From positions 31,260,149 to 31,324,148 of the forward strand of contig CM055100.1 of NCBI GenBank assembly GCA_029204225.1: a stretch of DNA of 64,000 nucleotides. The letters are read 5' to 3'. Positions 34,367 through 48,327 of this stretch are shown one piece after another. This stretch comes from Diphasiastrum complanatum. Taxonomy: Eukaryota > Streptophyta > Lycopodiopsida > Lycopodiales > Lycopodiaceae. Made by a program: the position numbers and the translations under genes. The notes under the pieces are model-generated. The model ran no database searches and was not told the DNA's origin. It worked only from the letters and a program-made list of their open reading frames with translations. Position 1 is the stretch's first letter. Every line of letters begins with the position of its first letter.

Positions 34367-37300
34367 TCATTTTCTGTTCTTGAGTTCCAGTGAGGAAGAA
34401 ACAGAGCGGTCAAGTCGTTTCTCACCTGAGATAGAGCGACCTGGAATGAAATGAGGAGATTTTTGGTTTGACAAGCTTGGGATGGAATTTACAGAGTTGG
34501 ACTTCACTCCTGGTGATGGTGGCTTGGAGACACGCAACGTAGATGCAGCTGACTTAGTGGGACCTGATGAGTTGCTTCTAGCAGAAATCCTCTCGAGCCT
34601 TTGCAGTTTCAAGTCTTCCAACCGTTTCCTCTCTTCTTCCTCCTGAAAAACCAAAATTGGGCATGGTATAAGTGAAATCCTGGAGAGGATGATAGCAATG
34701 CAAAGATCAGGTTTTTCTTAAAAGAATGACCTCAATGCTTCTTGCAAATTAAAGTTGATCCTTCGCATCTCCCAAAAACTATGAAATCTGTACTTGGAAG
34801 GAGAACTTGTGATTATAGCACATTCCCAAGAGGAAGGAGAAAAGAAACTAGTCTGACTTTCTCCAGACATGAACATCTAGACTAGATGTCACTCGTTATG
34901 GCTCGAATCCAATCTCAAGCTTCTCTTGGAACCTCTTCAATAGATCAAATACCACACAACTGTACTAAATTTAGAAGTTCTAGGTGCCACATTGACAAAA
35001 GGTCGAGTTAGCTATCACAAACCATTCTAGCATATCCCCGTTTTAAAAGATCAACAGTCACAAAACAAAAGTCCTTAAAAACAGCTATCATTTTATCATT
35101 TTTAAATACCTTCTCCTTTTTGGTTTTCAAAGGATTGGTCATCTTTGCAGTCCATGTATTCCCAGTTCGAGATGGGGAGCCAGCAGTCTTATTTGATAGT
35201 TTGTCACCTCTGGCTGTGGGGAAAGACTTTCTTCTGGCCAAATTTCCATTTTCGCCAACCTGAACTGAAGTTTTTGTTACCTTCTTAGAACTCAACAGTG
35301 TCTCTTTTTTTTCACTGCTTTCTTCTGGCTTTTCTTCCGTGTTCACATCATTCAACTCGTTGGTATTGCACATGCTTCCAAGGAGATTCACATCAGAATC
35401 CAAAGGGTTATCCCATGATCTACTGACAGTTTCACGTATAAAGCTTCTCTCTGGTATTAACATAAGATCATCAAAGGACGTAGAACAATCAACAGGTTTT
35501 TGGTTTTTTTTCTCATCATCGGCTGTATTCTTGTGGTCATCACTCGGAAATTCTGCTTCCATGTTGAAAGTGGACTTCCAGCTTGTGTTTGTTTGCTTGA
35601 CCGGCATAGATCTAGCTGGCACCATAAAGGAATCGTTTTCCACAATAAGTTCATCCTTTTCAGTCAGGCTTGTATCCTCCATGCATTCGGTGAGATGCTG
35701 ATCCCCAAAAGGAACTGGCTCCAGCCGTCCACAGCGTTCTGGAACAATAAACGAATCACTAGCTTGATTTGTTCTCTGGCTCACAGAATCGTTCTGATCA
35801 TGTTGTTGTTCCATCTTTGTAGAATCTTTGAGACTTTGAGACTCGGTCTTGCTTCCTCTGGTTGGAAGTAACAACATATCCGAACTAGGTCTAAGCGTTC
35901 TGATATGTGATTGTGAGCTTCTATCCATGTCCTCTAACGAGCCATATCTAGGAGCAATATTCTTGTGAGGCTTGCACTCTCCATCCGGTGACAACTGAAA
36001 ATCTTCTTCAAGTGAATTTTTTGGTTTTTGGTTCTCATAAAATCCTTCAGATTCAAAGCTATAGGGCCCTTGGTCACCATGAAAAGAAACACTTTTGAAC
36101 AAGGATTCATTTTTGTTTCCTTGTAATGAAGCACAGAAATCACCGCGCTCCTGGACCAATGCATCACTAATTCCATTATCTTCAGTAACTGCAGAGTTTT
36201 CTGAATTTTTCCAGCTAGACCTTACGTGATTTCTTTCTCTTTTTGGTTCAAGTTTGATATTGAGAACCTGAATATCATCTGCACCTGGTCTACCATTGGA
36301 ATTGCTTAAGACATCTTGATTACCCAAATACACATTCTTGTCTTGCTTTGAAATATCAACCTCTTGGATAGCATTTTCAGGTAAACTCTCCTCATCACCA
36401 TCACCATCATCACCAGTTTCGGCATTCTTATTCATAGAAGCGCCAGGAATAGAGTCATTTTGACTACTAGATGTGATATAATTGATATTTTTTATCAGAA
36501 CAATGCCTGAGCGTCTTCCTGATGTGCGACCAACTTGGAGTTTTTTAGATGAAGACCTTTTCTTGGGAGATGTGGGCGTTTCAGTCTCAGCATTACTTGT
36601 TGCAGCATTGCTCTGCATCGGGGAAATTTTTTGATGATTAACAGGTGTGTCTGCATCTGATGCAGCAGCATGTGATAAGCTATCATCAGAACTTGGCTCA
36701 TCAGGCTTGCCACCTGGACTACGCAAATTCAGATACCCATTTTGCTGCGCATAAATCTGATCCTTAGCACCAACAAGGCTCACATTACTTTGGCCTATGT
36801 CATGTTCATATCCATTTGCCTGTGAGGGGCCATCAAAATATCGACGAGAATTTTCAGAGTTATAAGCCACCTTCAGCCCTGGAGCAATCAAACCTCCATG
36901 ACTTCCTGACCATCTTGCTTGTAATTCTTCATAGGATTCAGGGTGAGTAGTTGAATATTGTGAATGCTGCATTAAGAACTGCATGTGAGATGCAGGTGTG
37001 TTCATAACTTCAGAAGTTGTAAGCATACCTGGGCTGGTGTAGTACGCCCTTAATAGCCCTTGAGACTGTTCATCAACACTGGCTTGAAAACTATATTGGT
37101 TTGCTTCCTGAGGATTGTCTCTTACATAAACATTACTCCCCAGCTGTGGTACAAATGCTGGTGCTGGATGTCTTTGGTTTACCAACAATGCTTCTTGCCC
37201 AGTTTCCATACGCATACTGCTGGCATGTTCAGTATAGTGGCCATTGTTGTAGAGCCTATTTTGAGCATGCCTTTGAAAGGAAGGAGAAGAATATGGTATT

Positions 37301-39128
37301 GATGCCATGCTTCCTGGTAATCCGGGCAGAGATTCATGTGAATAACCTGAAAAGCCTAAATCACCAGCCCCAAGGTTGTAAGAAGTTGGACTTCTGAATG
37401 TGTCAAGACCACCATGGCTTGAATTGTCCTCATCAACTGGTGGAACTCCATTATAAAAGCCTCCATTCGACCTAAGTGCCACATTGCCATGAAGTTCATC
37501 AAGTTTATAGCCTCCAACTTCACAATGGATGTCAGACCATGTGTCTGGCATGGCTTTAAGGTTTGTGTATGCTCCATGTCCCTGTTCTGCATGAGTTAAT
37601 GCAGCCTCTGAAGCTGCCAGCTCCATTTCCTCAATCCAAACTCCTGCTTCCTGCTTTTTCTTATATAGGGCCAAATACTTAAAGCAAGCTTCCCTATACT
37701 CAGAGAAATGTATCCCGGGATTAGTATCAAAAGTAGCTTACTCTATATCCTGTAAGCAAAGATGATTATAGTCGTGATACCACCATGTGCAAATTTCAGA
37801 AGAAAATTACGCCGCATTCTATTCAAATTATGATGTTAAGTTTGTTAACGGTTACATAGTTTTCCTGTTCTAACCTCTGATAGCATCCAGTACCAAGTTT
37901 GTGAGAAAAACTTAAAGAACTCAATTTTTAAAGCAAGCTTCAAAGAGCATTGTTAACTTTACCGTAGGCGACTTGCTCCGAAGCATTCAGCAAAAGCTAT
38001 AAGATCTGAGATATGATCCATACTGAAACCAGCAGCTGTAGCACGAGCAAAGGCCATCCCTTGCTCTTTTTGCAACATATATTTTCGGGCTTCCATGGCT
38101 CTTAACAATCCCCATCTGCAAGAAAGCCACCATCAAGGATTTTGCGCCACCAACTGAAAGATAAATAAATTATTTAACAGGAGACAAGCTACTGCTGCAA
38201 CAAATCAGTACGGGTTTTAGTGAAAAATTCTAGCTTCACAGGTTTTGTACATGTACTTCAGTATTCTAGTCATGCCTCAATTTTAGAAGAAAACAGGAAA
38301 ATTGCTGCAGAAGTGACAAAACCAGCCCAAAGAAGGTTGGCATTGCAGTACCAGGTATAGGCAATTGAAAAGATTTATGCTGTAGCCTTTAAAAAAATGG
38401 TAGCGCTCACATCCATTTGTATCTAATGCCTCGAGGATTGATGAGCATTTGAACAAATGTATCCAGGTATAGGTAATAAGGTTGACACGTTGACACTCAT
38501 TTAAGATTGATAAAACAAGTTACAATGTCTTGGAGTTCTTACTCAAGTGGTGTTCCAGGTAAGGACTCAGCTTTGCTACATTCTAGTAGTTACAGGCAAA
38601 ACAACACAGCATGAAATGGACAATGATACTGGTAACCGCAATATGACTATAACAGGCTAATATGAATCAGGGTGATAACAAGCTGATCTGCAGCTAAAAG
38701 TAAGCTAAGTTGAGGTTTCACAAGAGTTCTAATCTAAATACGTTCATGTTCCTGATTACAGTATTTCAACCTCATAACAAGAGATGAAGATACTTATCAG
38801 CCAAATTTTGTAGAAAGGGACACCTGTGGGGCTTGCAATTGCTGGTATAGTCATTTGAAGCATGTAGTTGTGACCTTAGGTCCATCATTTATTATTTGAA
38901 AACTGAGACATTCATGAGTCCGAGAGCCATTTGCGAGAGCAAAAGGCTCTTAATGTTCGGTTCCAAGTCGATTGCTGAACTTTCAACTAAAAGAAGAACA
39001 GATATCAATATCGAAACCAAATTCCAATGGGACAAATGAATATAGAAAAAAAGTGGCACTTTGACAGTTTGAAGAAAACCCTAAAGCTAGCCAGTGTGTG
39101 TCTGTGCGTGCGTGCATGTGTGTGTGTG

Positions 39129-39193
<65 letters not shown>

Positions 39194-39405
39194 TTAAATT
39201 AGATCACTTCGAAGGCGTAATAAAAATTCACAAGACATCCACGTGCAACATTAATCAGCATGTGTATTCTGCTTTAACACGTAAGTGAACTATAGAAACT
39301 AACTCTCAATATACCAATCAAGCATAGCATGTTAGCTAATTCTCAAAACACAATCAGGAGTTCAAGTGCACACACAACCATTAGAGGGCATGCATGTGTA
39401 TACAT

Positions 39406-39436
<31 letters not shown>

Positions 39437-41289
39437 TGTTTCCAGCTATCTAATTGATACAATGGAAAGAAGAGGATTGTAATTAGTCAGATATACAAAG
39501 TTACAAACACACAGTGAGCAATAAAGAATTCTTACCTGGCATTTTCCACAGTGTCGAACCCGTTCACATCCACAGAGGCACATCTTGACTGGTGAAAATA
39601 ATCACATGAGAACAGAAGAACAGCTAACGATCAGAAACAATAAAATTTCAAATCAGCAATTATCATCCCTCTTCTTCTTATAGAAAACATCAATAGAACT
39701 CAATCTCATCAAAAAATTCGACGTCTAGACAACCTTATGAGATGAACCTTAATATCTTAGGCTTGGGTTCCCTTGACACTTGTCGGAATTATATTAAGAA
39801 CAACCCTCAGGCAATGTAATACAACCAACCCAATGTATGACAAATAGATGCAACTATGTAGGGTAACTTGACTATGCAGGATGCAACAAAAGTGCTTCAT
39901 CAATAAGATAGTAGTAAGAACCTTGGCATAGTTTGTTGCCTTATCGCCTTGTAGCCCAGACGAAATATTTCCACCTGCAATCACCTCCAACTTCATTAAC
40001 ATAAGGACAATCAAAGCTGTGCATATGTGATAATGTTCATAACATAGTCATCATAAATTTCACTCATGTACTAAGTAAAACCACATGCCTAGTCATGTAT
40101 CTAGGTCTAACTTCAGAGATATTACAAACAAGATCACAAAAAAGCACTGGATGTGACAAATAGACAGCAAATGACGAAGCACAAATCAATCTCCAACTAA
40201 GAATATTGAATGAACATCAAGCACTGCCATTCATAGTAACTGCAGATTTCCTTCAACAAACTGAAAATGAGCCTCGTACAAAGAAATCCAAGCACCAGAA
40301 TAACCATATGCAAAGGATTAGTAGAGCTCCTGCTTATATTGTTTTGGAGGCTCTTAAGTCTTAAGGAACCTCCCAGAAAGTTAACAAAATTTGATAAGGA
40401 TGGCATCATCTTCTCATGTTTAACTAGACAATCTGCAAATCTCTAGCATTCAACTGAAAATAGTTGCATAGGATCTGTATTTCAATAATGTCTTAGCATC
40501 CAAAATAGAGCCATGTGACTTAATTTCTGCAAATACATCATAACACTCCCTTAAGAACAAAAATGATTGTCCTTAATGTGTGAAATATAAACAGTAAGCT
40601 AATGTAAGTACTAGGAATGTAACATAGACGCCCCGTGGCTAGGGCCGCTGATCCTATGAAACTTGTGACTATATAAGGCTACAACTGCTTTGGCATGGTC
40701 TTATAGAGGCACAATATGAGCAAATACATTAGTAGACCGCCTTTGGATACTGGTAAACACCATTGCATAGCAAGTAAGAAGTAGATTGTTGACCAGGAAA
40801 AAAAAAATGAGTTGAAGATGAGTGACAAGATGATATTTCTTTGGCTAGAACACACAGTTGTGTACCCTACTGAATCTGCCCAAACATTAGATTTCGTGAA
40901 AAAAACTGTTTGCAAAATTGCTCTTCTGCATGATAGTGGACTTTCTTTTGTGTGTTTGGGCAGGTGGTACACACAGTAGATTGTGAGAATTTTCAACTAG
41001 TTTAGTCATATTTTGGTTAATTGTCAATACTAGGCCAAAATACATTTTAGACTTAGAGATAAACTTTCTAAAGTTATTTTAGTCTAATTTCATTTGCATT
41101 ACCACTCTTCGAAAGTGTGGGAAAATTAGGAGGACGAGTTTGGAAGGTTCAAATCTGAACACTTGGTTCATTGAATCTAGTCCACATTAAGAGTAGGGGT
41201 TTTGATATGAAGGGAAACCAAGGTATGATGCATGGGGTTTTTGATATGATGCATGGACCTGCTATAAAAGGATGTAAACTCGTGGAGAA

Positions 41290-41384
<95 letters not shown>

Positions 41385-44300
41385 CATGCTTATACATGAG
41401 TTCTCTTGGGTTCATCTATCCATTGATGATATCTTGTGTAGAATGCTCATATTTGTTGTTTCTAGATCCACACGTGGGAAATACAGTAGGGTATTGTTAT
41501 TGTACAGACAACTTCATTTTATCATATATTTGATGTTTGATAACCAAAGATTAAGGGACACATTTTGGATCTTAATGATCTGAAATTCTTCACATAGATG
41601 TCGTTAAAAAAGTCCACTAGCAGTAAGTCTCAAATATGTCCATAACTAGGACATTACTTAATATTGGAAAGAAGAAGTTGAAAGAACTGTAGCCACCACA
41701 AAATTTTACAAGTAAGGTCTTTTTGGGTAAACAAAATATCGTACTGATCGATGATTTTTTATCAGGTTTGGCACGATAAAGATCACTAGTGATGCCATTT
41801 CTTCAGGCATATATGATGACTGATAACGTTTTCTCATGCTTGTTGCATAGGGATTCTAAAAATAAAATTTCCTAGATTCATAGGATGCGACTCCTTGGTC
41901 CTAACGAAGAATGGCACATACCACAACAAAATTGAGAATAGTCTCAATGACGATCAAAATCAAGAAGGCACAAGGTTGGGGCTGTGGTTAATAGAGTCTT
42001 AAGGCTGCCAAACGAAGTTTGGACTAAGGATTCCACAATAAGGTAATCCCTAATGAAGTAAGGTAGTAAGAGGCAGATAGCATAGTTGGGAATGAACTTC
42101 TGAAGATAAATGGCCAGACCAAAAACTCTGAGACATCATGATGATCAACAGGAAGAGGTGAAGACCATACGATTGCACTTTAATTGGATCATGGGTTAAG
42201 GCAAGTATTATTTAGCATCATGAATGTCTTGAGACAAGTCCTCCTTTCCACATGTTGTGACTCTACACAAAACATCCTACCATCTACATGTACTTCACCA
42301 ACTAGAAGCCTTACCATTTAAGAGTAGGTTGCCAATTGGATCTTTTGTACATCAATCTTTGGGTACATCTCGCGACAAGTCTCAAACCTAGCCAACCATT
42401 TTCTAGCTCATTGCCATCAAATGAACCCCATATACATTGAGTCATACCTTGTCCTTGAAGGCACAGACAAAGTATCTAGTGACTAATGCTATGTACAATT
42501 CGAGCATGGAATGAGCATCAAAAAGAGTAGGAGAAGGTTCCACTAATGCAAACAGTATAGACATGAGTTTTAGTAGGACATGTAGAGAAGCATGACTATT
42601 GAAATGGATCATCAATGACTTGCAATAATTGAAGCTTCCCCTCGGCCTTCTCATCAATAGCATCTATCTTCGCTGGGAAATCGTCCATAGAAGTGTCTCA
42701 CGATGTCTACGTGAGAGCATGACACAAAGAAGCACCGCTCTCACAAGCAACACATGGCCAATTTAAGTGACAAAAATCATTGAGTGGTAGTTGTCAAGGC
42801 CCTAAACATTGTCCCTCTTTTAAATAAAGATGTAAGAAATTGTTCCTATTACTGTAGAATTACTTACTATAAGTGGGATGTGATTGTAAGCATAACCATA
42901 AAAGGTGTATATGTTGATGCATTGTTAATATCATGTACATGTAAATAGAACCCAAGATGTAAAACAACTTTTGTTATCCTAGAAAATGTTAAATGGGCCC
43001 CAAAGTTTTGCAAGTCAGCTCTCTCACCTTGCCAGGATCAGGGCAAGGCAAGGGTCAAGGTAAGCCAATTAGGTTGGTTCAGCAGAGTGGAAGGAATCAA
43101 TCAAGCTGGCTGATCAGGTCATGTGGGAGGCCCAGGGTATGAGCATGCAGGCTGCGAGTGGGTTAGATTGCAGCAGAATCAAGCTGGCCAGGTGCAAACA
43201 GGATCACTCTTTCAGTCTTTGGAGATGGCAGACACCACTAATTGGAGCAATTTGGTTACTACTAAGGCCCCGGTAAGATAATGTGATTCTTAATGCTAAG
43301 CTGCCATTGAATTCCTGGATAAAGAATGCTCCTAGTATTATGTTATTTGTCGAAAGAATGTATCACATTTGGAGTGTTATTTGGATGAGTCATAATTCTG
43401 GAATGCAGCAGGTGCTCCTTTGTGAGAGTCTTCAATAACACAACTTGATAGGGTGCGCCAACTTCCAAGTCATACCAAGTCCTTTCTTTGATCACCAACA
43501 AAAACAACTTAACTCTGCATCAACTCCGAATAATAACAAGCTGCAATTTGAAACCACATTTACACACTCTAGCGCATACATTCCAGTGCTGAAATAGGAG
43601 GTGTTAACTATGCACAGCTCCCATTGCTGGCTCATGGCCTAAAAATAGCTTGGAGGAACCAATGCACACATTTCAGAAATCACACATTGCATGAATCAGT
43701 TCAAAGTCCCTTCCAGCCTAATGATATTTCACCTCTAAACTAGGCCCTCCTTAAGCTACCTCACCAAGTTTCAAATGCACGTACCCCCTCCCCTGTAAAT
43801 TTAAAACAATACTCAATTATATTACTAGGTGCTCAATCGATCAATTAGATACACCCAAGGTCTAGTGATGCTACTATATGGAATAGGCTAGGTCAACAAA
43901 GCCACCAAGTACATATTCCAATGTCTACGTAAACAACCTTCTAAGCTTTTATGCTGATTAAGAAAACACAATGTCCCTGTTACAATTTCAAAATATTCAT
44001 TAAATATACCATACAAGTAATCAAAACTCCCAAGACCCTTATTTAAAAGTAATAATCTGATTGATAGTAGCAGATTGAGATAGAATATCTAAAGTAGTCA
44101 AAGTTTTTGATCAGCATGATAGGTAGAATCCACAATTCCAACCAATGTACTAAGAAACTGTTCAGTTATTGAAAGATGCAAAATAGTATCCTTTGTTACT
44201 CTCTTTCTACTATATAGATTCAGCTGTGGTTATTGTAAATTACACATTTCAACATTAACATTATGCATTTTCAGACTTTCCCCTTTTCTTTCAATACAAC

Positions 44301-47300
44301 ACTTGCAAACATTCATTAATTGACATCTAAACTCTAAGCCAAACTTTAAGATAATAATGGTCAAGCATACCTATTAAAGGTGGAGAGGAATCTAGAGTTG
44401 GATTCTTGTTGTCGAACTGCAAGGAAAGTCAAAATGATAAAATATGTTAATGTCAAGTCCAAGGTAGTACGTAACAAAAAACACATGCACATCATTGATT
44501 AAACCTACAAAGTTCATAAAATTACCTGAGGGTTCTCCTGAAATTGAATACTTAACGCTTCCTCCAATTTTATTAATTCATAATCTATGATGCTTACTCG
44601 CTCAAGCACTTCTGGAGTGCCCACAAAACGAACAAACCTGGTAATTACAAAATTTTACGTCAAATACAAATAGTGAATCAATTGCATAAAGGAATTATAA
44701 GGAAAAGCGTTCACCAAATTAGAGTGAACCTGCCTTCAAAGAAGAGTTTTCATCATGAAGACTACATAACAAGATGACTATTGTCTGAGAAAAATAATCA
44801 CAAATAACTAAAAACAAATTTCCTCCTTAATCTCTAGAGTCTCATTCACAAACAACCAAACATGAAACCATTTGAAGTCGAGTTTGTGCTAGGTCAGGGT
44901 ATACAAACTTTTCGAGTTTTATAATCGGGGATATGATTATTGCGAACATAGAATGCAAGGTTCCAATTATTCATTTTAAGGTTGATATTGAATGGTATTA
45001 TCCAGGTATTGGTGAGTGTTGGCCAGGTCTTACACAGGGTATTGGCTGGATTTAACATTCATTCGATATCAATGTTAAATGGTTCCTAAACATTGCAAGT
45101 ACCGGGTGATTTTGTCGTTTACAATACGAGAGAATTTAAAAGACTTCACTACCTGTATTCACGCTCGCTATCATGAAATACCATAGAGAAATTCTAGACA
45201 TTGTGAAGCACTCATCAAACAATGATATTTCTCTGGGCTTCCACAATCTCGTGAATTTTGGCAAAAGTGATGGCATGTAAAAAACACAATATAGATGTTA
45301 TGTCTTGGGTAATACTCGGCATAATGAAGGAGACATGCAATCTGCAACCCCTATGGAGTCCAACAATAAGTCTTAGACCATCAACTACACCATGCATAGC
45401 ATGGACAACATGCTAAAACATCCCTACTCAAGTCGACAACGTCATAAAGTAGGTGGAGGTCACATGCACAAACATATGTTCACACTAGCTTTTATACACT
45501 AGTACAACTACAACTTACTTAGTTTCTATCACTTCTCCACGGGTGAAGAGCAGACTCAGTGTCTTACGTGTTCCTATGTCAATTGAGACTTCAAACCCTC
45601 TTTATTAAACTTCGATAGCCTCATACTGAGCTCATTTCTTCATTATCCAAGTTCATGGTTTAGTAGAAACTATTTTTTTATTTGAGCACAATAACATTAC
45701 TACTAAAGATAAAATTAAATTGGTTTTCATTGTTTTTATCCACACACATGCATTTTTTAGTTTCTTTCTTCATCAATGAAATGCAAGCAGTAATGGTTCT
45801 CAAATGTAGCAAACCACCCTTCAAGATACTAACCCTTGATTTCAGTTTCTACCACAGAAATGCGATGCAATTCAAAGAAAACAAATGCTGACAGTGTCAC
45901 AGTTTGGGTGTCCGTGTCCTAAGCCACGACTTCCTGTTTGGGGAGATGAGAGTCCTACAGAATACTATATGCCTTCGTAATTACTACGCTGCAATATCAT
46001 TAATTAACGTTTTCCCATCCTTTTTGGCCCTGTAATTGTTGTTTCACAGTACTAACTTCTTCCACAAATATCTTAGTGGTTCCCAGGAATTCTTTCCAAG
46101 TTTTCAGTACACAAATTCCCTTGCCCGCTGGGTCTGTAAACTCTACCATAAGAAGTTTAATCCTTCCATTGTCTGCTTTGCCACACTTTTTTGTTGCATG
46201 CCTTTCATTTCTTTGCTTTTGTATCGTAATTCACAGATGTTGTCGGTTTGCAGGGTGTTGACATTTTACTTGTTTGAGAGCTACTATTCACTGTCTTTTG
46301 TTTAAGCTGGCAGATGACATCTACCTTTTGAGAATCTTCGGCTACACCTTGAGATGTGCTAGAGCTTAGTATAATTGATTAAGAATAGAAACGGGGTTTA
46401 CACTACGAAAAGAGAGGGAGTTAGAAATTGAAGTACACGACGAAATATTGTAATGATTGTTTATTGAAATAAGTGGATGGCTGCTCAAGTGGTTTGTCAA
46501 GTGACTGCTCAGTCATCCTCAGAGAAAGAAAGTGAAAGAGGGGGAGAGATAGTTGTTAATTGTGCAAGCCCTCTGATTTTCTTGCGATTTTAAACAATGA
46601 TATTTAATCCATGATAACAGAGATGATGTGGCTGCCTAAGTCTTGTAAACAAGTGAAAAGTTTGCTGCTGTTTAACAGTCGAAGAAACCATTGCACCAGT
46701 ACCACCAGTACCAAATGCAAGCAGACGATGCCTCTGAGGTTCAACACACAAAAACCATTGATGTTAATGAATGGTGTACCCGTGAGTGTGTGTGCATGTG
46801 AGTGATAGCATCAGATGGTAAGGCAAATGTTAGTCGGTCTTAAGAGTGACGAGAGCAAACTATTAGCTAATAAGTCCTCCATTGACTGGTCACTAAAGGC
46901 AATCTCAGCTCAAAAGTCGTGGTTTGATTAGAAGCAGTATGCGACTAGTTAAGATGAGATTTAGTACGAAAAGGTAGAGCCCCGGGGACAACAGAGGAAA
47001 GAGCCCATCTAGAGACAATGTGATGCAAAGATAGCCGCCGGTGTACCAAGAAACAAAAGCATGCTATCAAAAGCAAATAAATTATTAGCTCCATAGAAGC
47101 TCAAGCATGCAAACATGTCAATCCATTCCTCTTCCTGGAAAAAAGAGAGCTGGATGGCGATAGTGAGAGCAGAGCTGCAAGAACGGGAGGGCAGGTAAGA
47201 GAGAAACAGAGAACTCTAGACCTACATATCTATGAAGGAGCTTTTCTATTATCTGCTCTTTAATTTTGACCACATTCGGCATGCCAACACCATAAAAAAT

Positions 47301-48327
47301 CCATGCCCTTGCCAGGTTGATCCCAGCCTTTGAACTACCTCCGACGTAAAGCGGTTGCGTAGGATACTCCTACTGACCTACGTATTCGTACACCTATAGA
47401 CATATGCCAGAACTGGGACAAGGCCTTCTCTCATGTCTTATGCCAAGAACTTGTTTCAAAGAAAAAACTCAGCAAACTCATCGAGGACAATATTCGGTAC
47501 AAAAATTGTTGCTGAAAACTGCTTCCAGGATGTTTCTGTCATCTGACCAGGAGGTGCAAACAAAGTGTAAGCTGTTCTGGGAGAACCTTAAGCTCGAGAG
47601 TAGACTCATGATAGCTGGACTAACACAGATAAGCACTATCAATGCAAGTATTTGCCTGTTGTATGCACAAAAATCATGAGAAAATAGTGATAAGTTTGAA
47701 GTTGATGAAGATATAGCAAATCTGTTATAGTTGTAGCATACTGAGACTTATGCTGGATAATTGTCATATAAACAAAAACAGACTTAGCAGCACAGAATCG
47801 GATCAACGACATCTGACTGCATAAACAAACCTTTCCATAGTTCCTTTTGTAAACCAAGCTGTTTGTCTACTATCGCCATCTCCTTGGGGCCGCTCTAGTC
47901 GGATGGAATAGCCTCCCTGTGCAACTTGCTCTTGTGCTGCTTGCAGATGCGAACAATAAGGCTGAAGTAAGCCTGATACCAGCTTCTCTTCAATACCTCC
48001 AGCTGACACCAAGAGCTCGCACCTGCACCACATGATCTGGTGATAAGAAACCGAGTGAAAGCAAAACGAGTTTTCACATGCTCCCATTTCGTTTTTCTTT
48101 TCACCATATGAAACCCGCTGTTTGTTCTCGTACTAAGCAGAAGCTCAAACTGCACTGATTGAAAAAAATGACTAAAAGGGCAGCAATAGCTACTAAGAGG
48201 CCTTCATACTCACATTGCACAAAGCTGCAAACAAAGTTAGATCTTACCTTGTGCGAGTGGGTGTGAGCCTAAATACAGCGTAATCCAGCACCGCTCCCGC
48301 CTTCATAATGCTCAACACTTGTCTCAT
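34367..48327 (-). CDS. COP1-interacting protein 7 (CIP7)-like protein, 9 exons
   Basis: Exons joined by hand: 48327-48248, 48022-47831, 44637-44526, 44416-44371, 39974-39922, 39588-39536, 38115-37963, 37693-35110, 34642-34367. All introns are GT-AG and all phases agree, giving 3549 bases and 1182 residues. The N-terminus carries the family block: [59 protein letters not shown]. Residues 184-236 give RAMEARKYMLQKEQGMAFAR and FGASRLREACFKYL. About 606-630 is a basic segment (PKKRSSSKK...GRRSG, then IKNINYI) usable as a nuclear signal. The rest is polar and probably disordered; the last exon is a charged helix (EEEERKRLEDLKLQRLERIS). Arabidopsis CIP7 is a nuclear COP1-binding protein promoting light-regulated genes; the same role here is inference. 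The start may be 48327 or the in-frame ATG at 48306. Confidence 0.92.
38116..39535 (-). other. Intron 6 of the CIP7-like gene, with microsatellites
   Basis: 1420 bases. It contains a compound (GT)n(GA)n at 39094-39193 and a (GA)n at 39405-39432. No other gene or element recognised. Confidence 0.8.
39094..39193. repeat. Compound (GT)n(GA)n microsatellite
   Basis: GT-rich part interrupted by CTGTGCGTGCGTGCAT, then pure GT, then GA. Same composition as 23189-23281. Confidence 0.95.
41292..41380. repeat. (TC)n microsatellite in intron 4
   Basis: About 44 perfect TC units, preceded 20-30 bases upstream by CTATAAAAGGATG. Long Ser-Leu frames across it are artefacts. Confidence 0.97.
41850..42160 (-). 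pseudogene. Ty3/gypsy RT connection and RNase H fragment in intron 4
   Basis: The minus-strand translation reads FGLAIYLQKFIPNYA, a diverged LGLANYYRRF-type segment, then LKTLLTTAPTLCLLDFDRH, a stop, and DYSQ. This is the junction of gypsy RT and RNase H (LTTAPVLALPDFDKPF in typical members). Both sides are lost. Confidence 0.6.
44638..47830 (-). other. Intron 2 of the CIP7-like gene
   Basis: 3193 bases. Frames at 45682-45891, 46036-46305 and 47404-47679 show no known domain and are not supported as genes. No element recognised. Confidence 0.75.

Larger units (their letters stand above)
39975..44370 (-). other. Intron 4 of the CIP7-like gene, carrying retroelement DNA
   Basis: The largest intron, 4396 bases. 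It holds a plus-oriented TATA/(TC)n block at 41261-41380, a gypsy fragment at 41850-42160, and otherwise AT-rich unrecognised sequence. The frame at 42442-42663 (minus) may belong to the same gypsy remnant. Confidence 0.8.

Noticed and set aside
35008-37674. A stand-alone 888-residue protein
   Set aside because: Its first codon is TTG inside exon 8, and its last residues (VFKNDK...CDS) are read-through of intron 8 past a clean AAG/GTATTT donor. It is one exon of the CIP7-like gene.
47404-47679. 91-residue plus frame inside intron 2
   Set aside because: No similarity recognised, opposite to the host gene and without promoter or splice support.
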